Origin: Pseudomonadota bacterium
GTDB lineage: Bacteria; Pseudomonadota; Gammaproteobacteria; Steroidobacterales; Steroidobacteraceae
DNA: 27,971 nt
Direction of reading: 5' to 3'
NCBI GenBank assembly: GCA_023433705.1
Contig: JAEYUC010000077.1
Location: 1 to 27,971, forward strand
The notes below the pieces were generated by a model. That model did no database searches and was not told the DNA's origin. It saw nothing but the letters and a program-made list of their open reading frames with translations. The translations under genes and the position numbers were made by a program. Of this stretch, positions 1 to 7,837 are shown one piece after another (positions within the stretch are counted from its first letter, which is position 1; each line of letters begins with the position of its first letter).

Positions 1-1
1 C

Positions 2-295
2 GAGTCCGGCACCACGCCGCTTTGGATGTCGCGCTCGCGCGCCGACATTCCCATCTACGCCTTCACGCGCCACGAAGCCACGCGCCGCCGCGTCACGCTG
101 TACCGCGGCGTGTACCCGGTACCCTTCGACATTCCCGAAGTGCGCACTACCGAGCTGTTCAAGGCGATCCTGACCATGCTGCTGCAGCTCGAGCTGGTGG
201 AAAAGGGCGACCTCGTGATCGTCACCAAGGGAGAGCTCGCGGGCATTACGGGTGGCACCAACGCGATGACCATCCTGCGCGTTCCGCAAGACTGA
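2..295 (+). CDS. pyk: Pyruvate kinase, C-terminal end (5' truncated by window)
   Basis: This is the last 97 codons of pyruvate kinase, which makes pyruvate and ATP from phosphoenolpyruvate and ADP in the cytoplasm. The frame is open from base 2 and reads ESGTTPLWMSRSRADIPIYA, then a GVYPVPFD stretch, and closes with GDLVIVTKGELAGITGGTNA. This is the usual C-terminal domain: the SR-x-RP/AD-IPIYAFT segment and the terminal glycine-rich TKGE..G..GGTN loop, which in other pyruvate kinases contributes to effector binding. The catalytic barrel lies outside the window, so activity cannot be judged. Codon use matches the neighbours. The stop TGA is at 293-295, three bases before the next start, suggesting co-transcription with the acylase gene. 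An internal ATG at 26 is not the real start. Confidence 0.9.
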   Translation, partial: ESGTTPLWMSRSRADIPIYAFTRHEATRRRVTLYRGVYPVPFDIPEVRTTELFKAILTMLLQLELVEKGDLVIVTKGELAGITGGTNAMTILRVPQD

Positions 296-298
296 GCG

Positions 299-2743
299 AT
301 GCGCTGGCTGCGATGGGCTTTGATCTCCATCGCCGTCATCGCGGCGCTCGCGTTCGCCACGGGCTGGTGGGCGCTGCGGCTTTCGCTGCCGCAGCTCGAG
401 GGTGACATCACGGCCGCGCCGGATGCCGGCCTCACCGAGGCCGCGACGATCGAGCGCGATGCCGCGGGTCGCCCGACCATCACCGCCACGTCGCGCGCCG
501 ATCTCGCCTGGGCGACGGGCTTCGCGCACGCGCAGGACCGCTTCTTCCAGATGGATCTTTCGCGCCGGCTCGCGGCGGGAGAGTTGTCGGAGCTCTTCGG
601 CGAGGTCGCGCTGCCGCAGGACACGCGTGCCCGGCGCTTCGCCTTTCGCGCCGTCGCGCGGCGCGTCATCGAAGCCTCTCCGGAAGCGGAGCGGGAGGTC
701 ATCGAGGCTTACGCGCGCGGCGTCAACGCGGGCCTTTCCTCGCTGCGCGCGCGTCCGTGGGAATACCTGCTGCTGCGCGCGCAGCCACGATCCTGGGAGC
801 CCGAAGACTCGGTGCTCGTCGTCCATTCGATGTGGTGGCAGCTGCAATACAACTCGCTGCGCAACGAGATCGAGCGCCGCCGGCTCGAACGCGCCGCGGC
901 GGCCGGCGCGACACCGGAAGCCGCCCACGAGCTGATCGCGTTCGTGCACGCCGGGCACTCGGGCTGGGACACTCCTAACTACACCGCGGACACGCGGTGC
1001 GTCGAGGGTGCGTGCGCGCGGCGTGCGCCCGTGCTCACGCAGCCGTTTCCGGGCTTGCTGCGCTTCACCGCGCAACCTCCAGTGGATTCAGGCGAGCCCG
1101 AAGTGCGTCCGGCGCCGCTGTCTCCTGAAGACACCGCGGCACATGACGAACCCGCGGCGGCAGGCAGCAACGGCTGGGCGGTGGCTGGCATCCACACGAA
1201 GTCCGGCGTGGCGCTCGTCGCCAACGACATGCACCTCGATCTCGGCGTGCCGGCTGTCTGGTATCCGGCACGCCTGCGCGTCACGCGTGCTCCCACGCTC
1301 GACATCACCGGCGTGACGCTTCCGGGCACGCCGGCCGTGGCGGCCGGTTCGAACGGCGGCATCGCGTGGGGATTCACGAACAGTTACGGAGACTTCTCCG
1401 ATGTGCGCTGGGGCCCGTGCTCGTCGCCTGACTACTCCGTACGGCGTGAAATCCTCCGGGTGCGCGGCGCTCCGGACGTGCAGGTCGAATTCCGCGACGT
1501 CGGCGCCGGCGTCGTACTGGATGGCGCGGAATATGCCGCGGACGTCGCGAAGGGAGAGTGCCTGCAGGCCGCCTGGCTCGCCACGCGGCCCGAGGCGACG
1601 AACTTCGCGCTGCTCCGGCTCGAACATGCGCGCACGGTCGACGAGGCGCTGCGGCTGGCGCCGGCAACAGGCATTCCCGGCCAGAGCGCGGTGATCGGCG
1701 ACGTCGCCGGGCGCATCGCCTGGACATTGATCGGCCGGGTGCCGCGCGGAACCGGCCCCGACAGGTTGTTCGGACCGCTCGAGTTCCGCGACGTGGTCGA
1801 CCATCCGCGCATCTCGGATCCGCCGGTGGGGCGACTGTGGGCGGCTAACCACCGCGTGGTCGACGGTGCACTCGAAGTCGTGCTCGGGGACGACGAAGTC
1901 GACGTGGGCGCGGGCGGATACGACATCGGCGCTCGCGCGCGGCAGATTCGCGACGGCCTGCTGGCGCTTCCTCATCCGGCAACCGAGGCGGACATGCTTG
2001 CCGTGCAGCTCGACTCGCGCGCGCTGTTTCTCGCGCGCTGGGCCGACCTGCTGCTCACGCTGCTCGACGAGCAGGCGCTCGCGGAATCTCCCGCGCGGCG
2101 CGAGTTCCGCGCGCTGGTCAGCGACTGGAAGCCCAAGGCGAGCCCCGACGCCGTCGGTTATCGCCTGGTGCGCGAATTCCGCGGAGAGACGCTGGACTCG
2201 CTGTGGAATGCGCTGGTCGCGAACTACATGGGCGCCGACGCGCACCTGCGCCGACCGGCGCAGTTCGAGGCCGCGGGCTGGCGTCTCGTGCGGGAAAAAC
2301 CCGGAGGCATCGCGCCGCCCGATGGCGAGTCCTGGCGCGCGTTCCTGCTCGCGCGCGTGGACGCCGCGATCTCGGCACTCGGGAAGGAGTGTGCCACGCT
2401 CGCGACCTGCACCTACGGCAAGCTCAAGCCGGTCTCCGTGCGTCATCCGCTGTCGCGCGCGCTGCCGTTGTTGCCGCGCCTGGTCGACATGCCGACGCTC
2501 GAACTGCCTGGCGATCACAACATGCCACGCGTGCAGAGCGGCGCGTTCGGCGCATCGGAGCGTTTCGCGGTCTCGCCGGGGCGAGAATCCGAGGGATATC
2601 TGCAACTGCCCGGCGGCCCTTCCGGGCATCCGCTGTCGCCGTTCTACCGCAGCGGATTCGAGGACTGGGCGAACGGCAAACCGACGCCATTCCTACCCGG
2701 TCCCGCGGCGCATAAGCTCACGCTGAAGCCAGCCGCGAACTAG
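299..2743 (+). CDS. Penicillin acylase family protein (Ntn hydrolase, membrane-anchored or exported)
   Basis: An 814-residue precursor of the penicillin amidase/acyl-homoserine lactone acylase superfamily, which hydrolyses amide bonds after autocatalytic cleavage into alpha and beta chains. Residues 1-28 form a basic-hydrophobic signal or anchor. The family motifs follow: ATGFAHAQDRFFQMDLSRR near residue 72, the GSNGWAV cleavage site with nucleophile Ser290 (new N-terminus of the beta chain), AANHRVV with Asn517 where the oxyanion Asn usually lies, and the C-terminal GDHNMPRVQSG segment. About 30 residues of Pro/Ala/Glu-rich sequence before Ser290 look like the excised spacer. ATG at 299 is the first start after the pyruvate kinase stop. 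The substrate (beta-lactam, AHL or a peptide-like amide) cannot be told from sequence, and quorum quenching is only one possibility. Confidence 0.9.
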   Translation: MRWLRWALISIAVIAALAFATGWWALRLSLPQLEGDITAAPDAGLTEAATIERDAAGRPTITATSRADLAWATGFAHAQDRFFQMDLSRRLAAGELSELFGEVALPQDTRARRFAFRAVARRVIEASPEAEREVIEAYARGVNAGLSSLRARPWEYLLLRAQPRSWEPEDSVLVVHSMWWQLQYNSLRNEIERRRLERAAAAGATPEAAHELIAFVHAGHSGWDTPNYTADTRCVEGACARRAPVLTQPFPGLLRFTAQPPVDSGEPEVRPAPLSPEDTAAHDEPAAAGSNGWAVAGIHTKSGVALVANDMHLDLGVPAVWYPARLRVTRAPTLDITGVTLPGTPAVAAGSNGGIAWGFTNSYGDFSDVRWGPCSSPDYSVRREILRVRGAPDVQVEFRDVGAGVVLDGAEYAADVAKGECLQAAWLATRPEATNFALLRLEHARTVDEALRLAPATGIPGQSAVIGDVAGRIAWTLIGRVPRGTGPDRLFGPLEFRDVVDHPRISDPPVGRLWAANHRVVDGALEVVLGDDEVDVGAGGYDIGARARQIRDGLLALPHPATEADMLAVQLDSRALFLARWADLLLTLLDEQALAESPARREFRALVSDWKPKASPDAVGYRLVREFRGETLDSLWNALVANYMGADAHLRRPAQFEAAGWRLVREKPGGIAPPDGESWRAFLLARVDAAISALGKECATLATCTYGKLKPVSVRHPLSRALPLLPRLVDMPTLELPGDHNMPRVQSGAFGASERFAVSPGRESEGYLQLPGGPSGHPLSPFYRSGFEDWANGKPTPFLPGPAAHKLTLKPAAN

Positions 2744-2759
2744 CCTCCGCAGGAGCAGC

Positions 2760-3614
2760 ATGAGCGAGACACGATTCACCGGCACCGATCGCTACGTCGC
2801 GACGCCGGATCTCATGATGGCCGTCAACGCCGCGGTGACGCTCGGCCGTCCGCTGCTGATCAAGGGCGAGCCCGGCACCGGCAAGACGCAGCTCGCCGAG
2901 GAGATCGCGCGTGCGCTCTCGCGGCCGCTGCTCGAGTGGCACATCAAGTCGACCAGCAAGGCGCAGCAGGGGCTCTACGAGTACGACGCGGTCTCGCGCC
3001 TGCGCGATTCGCAGCTCGGCGACCCGCGCGTGCACGACATCCGCAACTACATCGTGCGCGGCAAGCTGTGGGAGGCGTTCGACTCCGACGTGCAGCCGGT
3101 GCTGCTCATCGACGAGATCGACAAGGCCGACATCGAGTTTCCCAACGACCTGCTGCGCGAGCTCGACCGCATGGAGTTCTACGTGCACGAGACGCGCGAG
3201 CTCGTGCGTGCGCGGCATCGCCCGATCATCCTCATCACGAGCAACAACGAGAAGGAGCTGCCCGACGCGTTCCTGCGCCGCTGCTTCTTCCACTACATCC
3301 GCTTTCCGGACAAGGAGACGATGGAGAAGATCGTGCGCGTGCACTTCCCGGGCCTGAAGTCCGCCCTGCTGCGCGAGGCGCTCACGGCCTTCTTCGAAGT
3401 GCGCGAGACGCCCGGGCTGCGCAAGAAACCGTCGACCTCGGAGCTGCTCGACTGGATCAAACTACTCGTCGCCGAGGACATCCCGCCCGAGGCGCTGCGT
3501 TCGGACGACCCGAAAAAGACGATCCCGATCCTGCATGGGGCATTGCTCAAGAACGAGCAGGACGTGCACCTGTTCGAACAGCTCGTGTTCCTCAATCGCA
3601 GGACGGGCCGCTGA
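2760..3614 (+). CDS. MoxR-family AAA+ ATPase
   Basis: A 284-residue AAA+ ATPase of the MoxR group, proteins that usually act as chaperones for metal-cofactor insertion or complex maturation together with a VWA-domain partner. Visible motifs are Walker A GEPGTGKT (36-43), Walker B LLIDEID (115-121), sensor-1 ILITSNN (157-163) and the arginine-bearing FLRRCFFHYIRFP segment after it. An AGGAG ribosome site at 2751-2755 precedes ATG 2760. The gene ends 18 bases before the VWA gene, the standard MoxR-VWA pairing, so the two proteins probably work as a unit. The length is normal for the short MoxR form. The client is unknown: no dehydrogenase or oxidase subunit gene lies next to the pair. Confidence 0.93.
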   Translation: MSETRFTGTDRYVATPDLMMAVNAAVTLGRPLLIKGEPGTGKTQLAEEIARALSRPLLEWHIKSTSKAQQGLYEYDAVSRLRDSQLGDPRVHDIRNYIVRGKLWEAFDSDVQPVLLIDEIDKADIEFPNDLLRELDRMEFYVHETRELVRARHRPIILITSNNEKELPDAFLRRCFFHYIRFPDKETMEKIVRVHFPGLKSALLREALTAFFEVRETPGLRKKPSTSELLDWIKLLVAEDIPPEALRSDDPKKTIPILHGALLKNEQDVHLFEQLVFLNRRTGR

Positions 3615-3632
3615 GCCGGGCGAAAACGCGCC

Positions 3633-4847
3633 ATGCTCGTGCGTTTCTTCACCGATCTGCGCGCCGGCGGCATCCCGGTCACGTTGCCCGAGTTCCTCTC
3701 GCTGCTCGAGGCGCTCGAGGCGCGTGTCGCGCGGTATTCACCCGAGGAGTTCTACTACCTCGCGCGCCTGGCGCTCGTGAAGGACGAGCGGCATTTCGAC
3801 CGCTTCGATCGCGTGTTCGCCGAACACTTCGCGGGCGCGGAGAAACTGTTCGAGAAGATCGTCGCCGAGCTGCCCGCCGAGTGGCTGCGCGCCATCTCCG
3901 AGCGGCTGCTCACGGACGATGAGAAAAGGCGGCTCGACGCCGAAGCAAGAGCGCTGGGCGGCTGGGACAAACTGCTGGAGACGCTGCGCCAGCGGCTGGC
4001 GGAGCAGCGCGGCCGTCACGAAGGCGGAAACAAGTGGATAGGCACCGGCGGCACCTCGCCGTTCGGCGGTCAGGGATACAACCCGGAAGGCGTGCGCATC
4101 GGGCAGGACAAGTCGCGCCATCGGCGCGCCGTGAAGGTCTGGGACGCGCGCGAATACTCGAACTACGACGACGCGCGCGAACTCGACACCCGCAATCTCA
4201 AGATGGCGCTGCGCCGCCTGCGGCGATTCGCGCGCGAGGGCGCGGCCGAGGAACTCGATCTCGACGGCACGATCGACGCCACCGCGCGCAACGCCGGCCT
4301 GCTCGATCTCAAGCTCGTGCCCGAGCGGCGCAACGCCGTGAAGCTGCTGTTGCTGCTCGACGTCGGCGGCTCGATGGACGATCACGTGCAGATCTGCGAG
4401 GAACTGTTCTCGGCGGCGCGGGCCGAATTCAGGCATCTCGAATACTTCTACTTCCACAACTTTCCGTACGAGCGGTTGTGGAAGGACAACCGCCGCCGCT
4501 TCAGCGTCTCGACGAGCACCTGGTCGATGTTGCGCACCTTCAACCCTGACTACCGCGTGGTGTTCGTCGGCGACGCGACGATGAGTCCGTACGAAATCGA
4601 GCAGCCCGGCGGCAGCGTGGAGCACTGGAACGAGGAATCCGGCCGCACGTGGATGGGCCGCATCGCGGCGCATTTCCCGCGGCTCGTGTGGCTGAATCCC
4701 GAACCCGAAGAGCGCTGGGATTGGACTCCGTCTATCCAGTTGACCCGCGAACTCGTCGGTAACCGCATGTTTCCACTGACACTCGCCGGTCTCGACGGCG
4801 CGATGCGCGCGTTACGTCACCCCGCCGTACTGGAAACGCCCGGCTGA
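3633..4847 (+). CDS. VWA domain-containing protein, CoxE-like partner of MoxR
   Basis: A 404-residue soluble protein with a C-terminal von Willebrand factor A domain. The N-terminal half (MLVRFFTDLRAGGIPVTLPE onward) is the helical region typical of CoxE-like/VWA proteins encoded after MoxR ATPases. A basic, Gly-rich linker around residues 130-165 (GTGGTSPFGGQGYNPEG) leads to the VWA core. The MIDAS site reads DVGGSMD at 243-249, i.e. DxGxS rather than the textbook DxSxS; I recall this variant as usual for this subfamily. FVGDATMSPYEI near residue 310 is a likely further MIDAS loop. There is no signal peptide. The protein is expected to be the substrate-recognition partner of the upstream ATPase; the complex it matures is unknown. 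Confidence 0.85.
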   Translation: MLVRFFTDLRAGGIPVTLPEFLSLLEALEARVARYSPEEFYYLARLALVKDERHFDRFDRVFAEHFAGAEKLFEKIVAELPAEWLRAISERLLTDDEKRRLDAEARALGGWDKLLETLRQRLAEQRGRHEGGNKWIGTGGTSPFGGQGYNPEGVRIGQDKSRHRRAVKVWDAREYSNYDDARELDTRNLKMALRRLRRFAREGAAEELDLDGTIDATARNAGLLDLKLVPERRNAVKLLLLLDVGGSMDDHVQICEELFSAARAEFRHLEYFYFHNFPYERLWKDNRRRFSVSTSTWSMLRTFNPDYRVVFVGDATMSPYEIEQPGGSVEHWNEESGRTWMGRIAAHFPRLVWLNPEPEERWDWTPSIQLTRELVGNRMFPLTLAGLDGAMRALRHPAVLETPG

Positions 4848-4851
4848 AGCA

Positions 4852-4857
4852 TATACT
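4852..4857 (+). promoter_or_regulatory. Possible -10 box directly before a GTG start (leaderless candidate)
   Basis: TATACT sits 8 bases before GTG 4866, in the 18 bases between the VWA stop and the next gene. A transcript starting at the usual distance from this box would begin almost at the start codon. No ribosome site is visible before the GTG. A weak TGGAAA lies 15 bases upstream as a poor -35 match. This is a suggestion only. Confidence 0.3.
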
Positions 4858-4865
4858 GCCGGGTA

Positions 4866-5573
4866 GTGAGACCCTCGCTCTTACTACCCGCGCTGCTGCT
4901 GGCGGCGCTCGAGCCTTGCGCCTCCGTTGCGCAGGACACGCCGTCGATCGAGGCGCCCGCGACTGAATCGCCGGAAACTCCGATGCCGGCATCGCAAGAA
5001 CCCGCGGTTCAGGAGCCTGCGGCGCAGGAATCGCCACCGCAGGAATCGGCGGCGCCGGCATTGGCCCTCGTGCGTGTCCCCGCGTTGACTCCGGTGTCCA
5101 TCCTCGTGGACGAGGAAATCGCTTCCAACCGGAATCGAAACGGGGATCGCTTCCGCATCGTGATCGCCGACGACGTGCGTGTCGGTGAAGCCGTCGTGAT
5201 ACCGGCAGGTTCGGTCGGCGAAGGCGAGGTCGTGCACGCCGCGAAGTCCGGCGTCGGCGGCAAGGCGGGAGAGCTGATTCTCGCGGCGCGTTTCGTACGC
5301 GTGGGCGATGCCGAAATACGGCTGCGATCCATGGTCATCGGCGGCACGGGTCGCGACAGAACACAGACATCCCTGAACGTCAGCATCGCGGCCGGTGTTT
5401 TCGGGATGCTCGTGCGCGGAGGCGCCATGGTCGTTCCGGCCGGAACGCTGGCCATCGCCAGGACCGCGGTCGATGTCGATTTACCCGCGACGGAGCCAAC
5501 CGCTCCACCGGCGGAAGCGCAAACCGAAGAAGAGAACAACGAGGGAGAAGAAGATGTATCGCAGACAACTTAG
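4866..5573 (+). CDS. Exported protein of unknown function
   Basis: A 235-residue protein I do not recognise by name. GTG 4866 is the only usable start: the same frame has a stop at 4845 and no other start codon between. Residues 1-22 form a signal peptide (leucine-rich core, likely cleavage after SVA). Residues 23-72 are a low-complexity Pro/Glu/Ala/Gln stretch with repeated QE-P/S-A units. Residues 75-210 are a beta-rich domain with the pattern TPVSILVDEEIASNRNRNGD, then VIPAGSVGEGEV and VVPAGTLAI. This resembles the small barrel proteins in which a 'set at IPAGS, keep G-x-V' pattern repeats. The tail is Pro/Glu-rich. The last 20 bases overlap the start of the DUF2846 gene, so the two are probably translated together and act in the periplasm. 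Confidence 0.7.
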   Translation: MRPSLLLPALLLAALEPCASVAQDTPSIEAPATESPETPMPASQEPAVQEPAAQESPPQESAAPALALVRVPALTPVSILVDEEIASNRNRNGDRFRIVIADDVRVGEAVVIPAGSVGEGEVVHAAKSGVGGKAGELILAARFVRVGDAEIRLRSMVIGGTGRDRTQTSLNVSIAAGVFGMLVRGGAMVVPAGTLAIARTAVDVDLPATEPTAPPAEAQTEEENNEGEEDVSQTT

Positions 5574-6045
5574 AACCGCGTTTATCGCGGCGTTATTCCC
5601 ACTGGCCACCTTCGCGCAGGACACGGCGGCTCCCGCCGACACTGCCCCGTCGGCGCCCGAGGCGCCGGCCGTGGAGGCCGCCGGCGGCGGCACCGGCACC
5701 GTGATCTTCTTCCGCGAGAAGAAATTCGCGGGCTCCGCGATCCGCTACAAGGTGCGCGAGAACGGCGTCGAGCTCTGCAAGCTGCAGAGCGGCACGTATT
5801 GCAAGATCGAAGTGCCCGCCGGCAAACACGAGTACGTCGTGCACTCCGAAGCGAAGGACGTGCTGACGCTCGAGGTCGAACCCGGCGAAACCTACTACGT
5901 GATCGGCGGCATCACGGTTGGCGTATTCGCGGGTCACCCGAATCTTTCGCCTTCGGACAAGACTACCTACGAGGCGATGCTGCCGAAGCTCAAGGACAAC
6001 ACGGGACAGGATCTCGATCCGCCCGGCAGCGACGTCAAGAAATAG
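5554..6045 (+). CDS. DUF2846 domain exported protein
   Basis: A 163-residue exported protein. ATG 5554 is chosen over longer in-frame starts because it has a purine-rich ribosome site (GAGGGAGAAGAAG) immediately upstream and because the first 22 residues (MYRRQLRTAFIAALFPLATF...) form a clean signal peptide. Ala/Pro-rich residues 23-48 lead to the DUF2846-like core: GTVIFFREKKFAGSAIRYKV, GTYCKIEVPAGKHEYVVHSE and LEVEPGETYYVIGG, a compact beta domain. Family members are periplasmic or lipid-anchored proteins of unknown role; this one has no lipobox. It overlaps the upstream gene by 20 bases. Two cysteines (CKLQSGTYC) could form a disulfide. Confidence 0.8.
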   Translation: MYRRQLRTAFIAALFPLATFAQDTAAPADTAPSAPEAPAVEAAGGGTGTVIFFREKKFAGSAIRYKVRENGVELCKLQSGTYCKIEVPAGKHEYVVHSEAKDVLTLEVEPGETYYVIGGITVGVFAGHPNLSPSDKTTYEAMLPKLKDNTGQDLDPPGSDVKK

Positions 6046-6050
6046 TCGTG

Positions 6051-6088
6051 CAAAGAAAAACGGCCGGCGGATGCGCTCCGCCGGCCGT
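6051..6088 (-). terminator. Rho-independent terminator of the peroxiredoxin gene
   Basis: A perfect 12-bp stem (6060-6071 with 6077-6088, ACGGCCGGCGGA and its complement) closes a 5-base TGCGC loop. Read on the - strand, the stem is followed by TTTTTCTTTG (6060 down to 6051). The U-tract is present only in this direction, so it serves the - strand gene ending at 6104. It may also block + strand readthrough from 6045. Confidence 0.9.
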
Positions 6089-6103
6089 CGTCACGTGCGC
6101 GAA

Positions 6104-6661
6104 TCAACCGGCCTTGTCGGCCTTCGCGGGCGAATGCGCCTTGATCTCCGCGAGCACCATGTCGGAATGGCCTTTCGGATCTACCTTTGCCCAGTGCTTG
6201 ACGATCTTTCCGTCCGGTCCGATCAAGAACGTGGTGCGGCTCGCGAGCTCGACGCCCGGCGCCGGGCTCCAGCTCGCGCCATAGGCCTTCGTCACTTCCT
6301 TGTTCGGGTCGGCGAGGATGTCGAACGGCAGGCTGTGTTCCTTGGCGAACTTCTCGTGCGAGGCGACGTCATCGACGCTCACGCCGAGGATGACGGCGTC
6401 GGCCTTGCGGAACGCGAAGATGTTGTCACGCAGCTCGCAGGCCTGCGTGGTGCAGCCGGGGGTGTTGTCCTTCGGGTAGAAATACAGCACCACCCACTTG
6501 CCCTTGTATTGATCGAGCGTGTGCCATTCGCCGGCCTGGTCCTGTAGTTTGAACGCCGGCGCGGGGGAGCCCTCGGCCGGTGCGGCGGCGGGAGATCCGG
6601 CGCTTACACTTGCGGCCACTGCGATGAAGGCGGTGACCAAAGTCCTTCGAAGTGCGAGCAT
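6104..6661 (-). CDS. bcp: Exported peroxiredoxin, PrxQ/Bcp type
   Basis: A 185-residue thiol peroxidase that reduces hydrogen peroxide and organic hydroperoxides. The core shows FKLQDQAGEWHTL, VVLYFYPKDNTPGCTTQACE with peroxidatic and resolving cysteines five residues apart (atypical 2-Cys PrxQ arrangement), the SVDDVASHEKFAKEH segment and the RTTFLIGPDGKI strand. The start at 6661 is preceded on the - strand by CACGGAGAACAAC, a fair ribosome site. It gives an N-terminal signal peptide (MLALRRTLVTAFIAVAASVSA), so this copy should act in the periplasm, unlike E. coli Bcp. A longer open frame upstream runs into the divergent patatin gene and lacks support. It is divergent from patatin with only about 15 bases between, and ends in a strong terminator. 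Confidence 0.92.
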   Translation of the reverse strand: MLALRRTLVTAFIAVAASVSAGSPAAAPAEGSPAPAFKLQDQAGEWHTLDQYKGKWVVLYFYPKDNTPGCTTQACELRDNIFAFRKADAVILGVSVDDVASHEKFAKEHSLPFDILADPNKEVTKAYGASWSPAPGVELASRTTFLIGPDGKIVKHWAKVDPKGHSDMVLAEIKAHSPAKADKAG

Positions 6662-6676
6662 GTTGTTCTCCGTGAC

Positions 6677-7837
6677 TTGAATGGATGGATCGTGGGGGAG
6701 GGGCATACTACCAGCACCGGCGGCGGGGTTTCTCGCACGGGATTGATCCTGACGGGCGGTGGGGCCCGGGCCGCATACCAGGTGGGCGTCCTGAAAGCGC
6801 TGGCGGAGATCCATCCCCGGCCCGAATGGCCGTTTCCGATCATCGTCGGCACCTCCGCGGGCGCCGTCGCCGCCAGCATCCTCGCGAGCAACGTGGTGCG
6901 CTGGCATCAGTCGGTGGCCGAGATCGAACATGTCTGGGCGAATTTCCGCGTGCACCAGGTGTTCCGGGCCGACGTCGGCGCGATGCTGCGGGCCGGCGCG
7001 CGCTGGCTGGGATCGTTGCTGACCGGCGGCCGGATGGGGCCACCCAAATCGCTGCTGGACAACTCGCCGCTGCGCGAACTGCTGTCCCGGGTCACCGATT
7101 TCGACGCGGTGCGCGCGAGCGTCGCGCGCGGCGACCTGCGCGCGGTCGCGCTCAGCGCCACGAGTTACTTCACCGCGCGATCGGTGTCCTTTTTCGAGGC
7201 CGATACCAGGATCTCCGAGTGGTCGCGCGCGCAGCGTCACGGCGAACGCGTGCCGCTGTCGCTCGACTATTTAATGGCCAGCCTCGCCATTCCGTTCCTG
7301 TTCCCGCCCATCTGCCTGCACGGCGAATACTTCGGCGACGGAGCGATGCGGCAGACGGCGCCGCTGTCGCCCGCGATCCATCTCGGCGCGGACCGGATCC
7401 TGGTGGTCGGCGTACGTCCCACGCACCTCGATGCGATTCCGCGGTTCATCGCATCGGATTCGCCGCCCACGCCGGGACAGCTGTTCGGTTACATGCTGGA
7501 CACCTTGTTCAGCGACCAGATCTCGGCGGATCTCGAACATCTCACGCGCATCAACCGGCTGTCCGCGGCCGCGGGTGGGGAGACGGGTACGCGCCAGATC
7601 CGCACGCTCATGATCGCGCCCAGCGTGGATCCTTCCGAGATCGCCGTGAAACATGCGGACGAGCTGCCTTTGAGCCTGCGTGCGCTCATGGGCATCATCG
7701 GCGCGCGCGGCGCGAGCGGCAGCCTGCTCGCGAGTTACCTCATGTTCGAGTCCGGATACACGCGCGAGCTCATCGAACTCGGTTATCGCGACGCGCTCGC
7801 GCGACGCGACGATCTCGCGGGCTTCCTCGCGCCTTGA
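6677..7837 (+). CDS. Patatin-like phospholipase
   Basis: A 386-residue (from the first possible start) patatin-family lipid acyl hydrolase using a Ser-Asp dyad. Visible are the oxyanion loop TGGGARAAYQVG (26-37), the nucleophile motif GTSAG (58-62, Ser60) and the DGA motif with Asp221 (FGDGAMRQ). The C-terminal part (DTLFSDQISADLEHLTRINR and onward) is typical of bacterial patatins. The start is uncertain: TTG 6677 is the longest, GTG 6692 and TTG 6743 are alternatives, and none has a convincing ribosome site. Homologues usually begin a few residues before the GGGAR strand. There is no signal peptide, so it is probably cytoplasmic or injected. The stop TGA overlaps the TTG start of the next gene, suggesting coupled translation with the phosphopantetheinyl transferase. 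Confidence 0.88.
   Translation: MNGWIVGEGHTTSTGGGVSRTGLILTGGGARAAYQVGVLKALAEIHPRPEWPFPIIVGTSAGAVAASILASNVVRWHQSVAEIEHVWANFRVHQVFRADVGAMLRAGARWLGSLLTGGRMGPPKSLLDNSPLRELLSRVTDFDAVRASVARGDLRAVALSATSYFTARSVSFFEADTRISEWSRAQRHGERVPLSLDYLMASLAIPFLFPPICLHGEYFGDGAMRQTAPLSPAIHLGADRILVVGVRPTHLDAIPRFIASDSPPTPGQLFGYMLDTLFSDQISADLEHLTRINRLSAAAGGETGTRQIRTLMIAPSVDPSEIAVKHADELPLSLRALMGIIGARGASGSLLASYLMFESGYTRELIELGYRDALARRDDLAGFLAP

Noticed and set aside
1088..2629. A - strand open frame of about 510 codons opposite the acylase
   Set aside because: Low-complexity Arg/Ala/His-rich translation with no motif; a shadow of the acylase gene.
4350..4380. Defective MIDAS motif in the VWA protein (DVGGS in place of DxSxS)
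   Set aside because: I recall DVGGSMD as usual for CoxE-like VWA proteins paired with MoxR, so it is not a likely loss of function.
5395..5553. N-terminal extension of the DUF2846 gene to an upstream ATG
   Set aside because: The extra 53 residues are a shadow of the preceding gene. ATG 5554 has a ribosome site and gives a signal peptide.
6685..7833. A continuous frame joining the patatin region to the phosphopantetheinyl transferase, suggesting a fusion
   Set aside because: The upstream part is patatin read in the wrong frame (Arg/Gly/His-rich, no motif). The real patatin frame stops at 7837 and the transferase motifs begin only after 7834.
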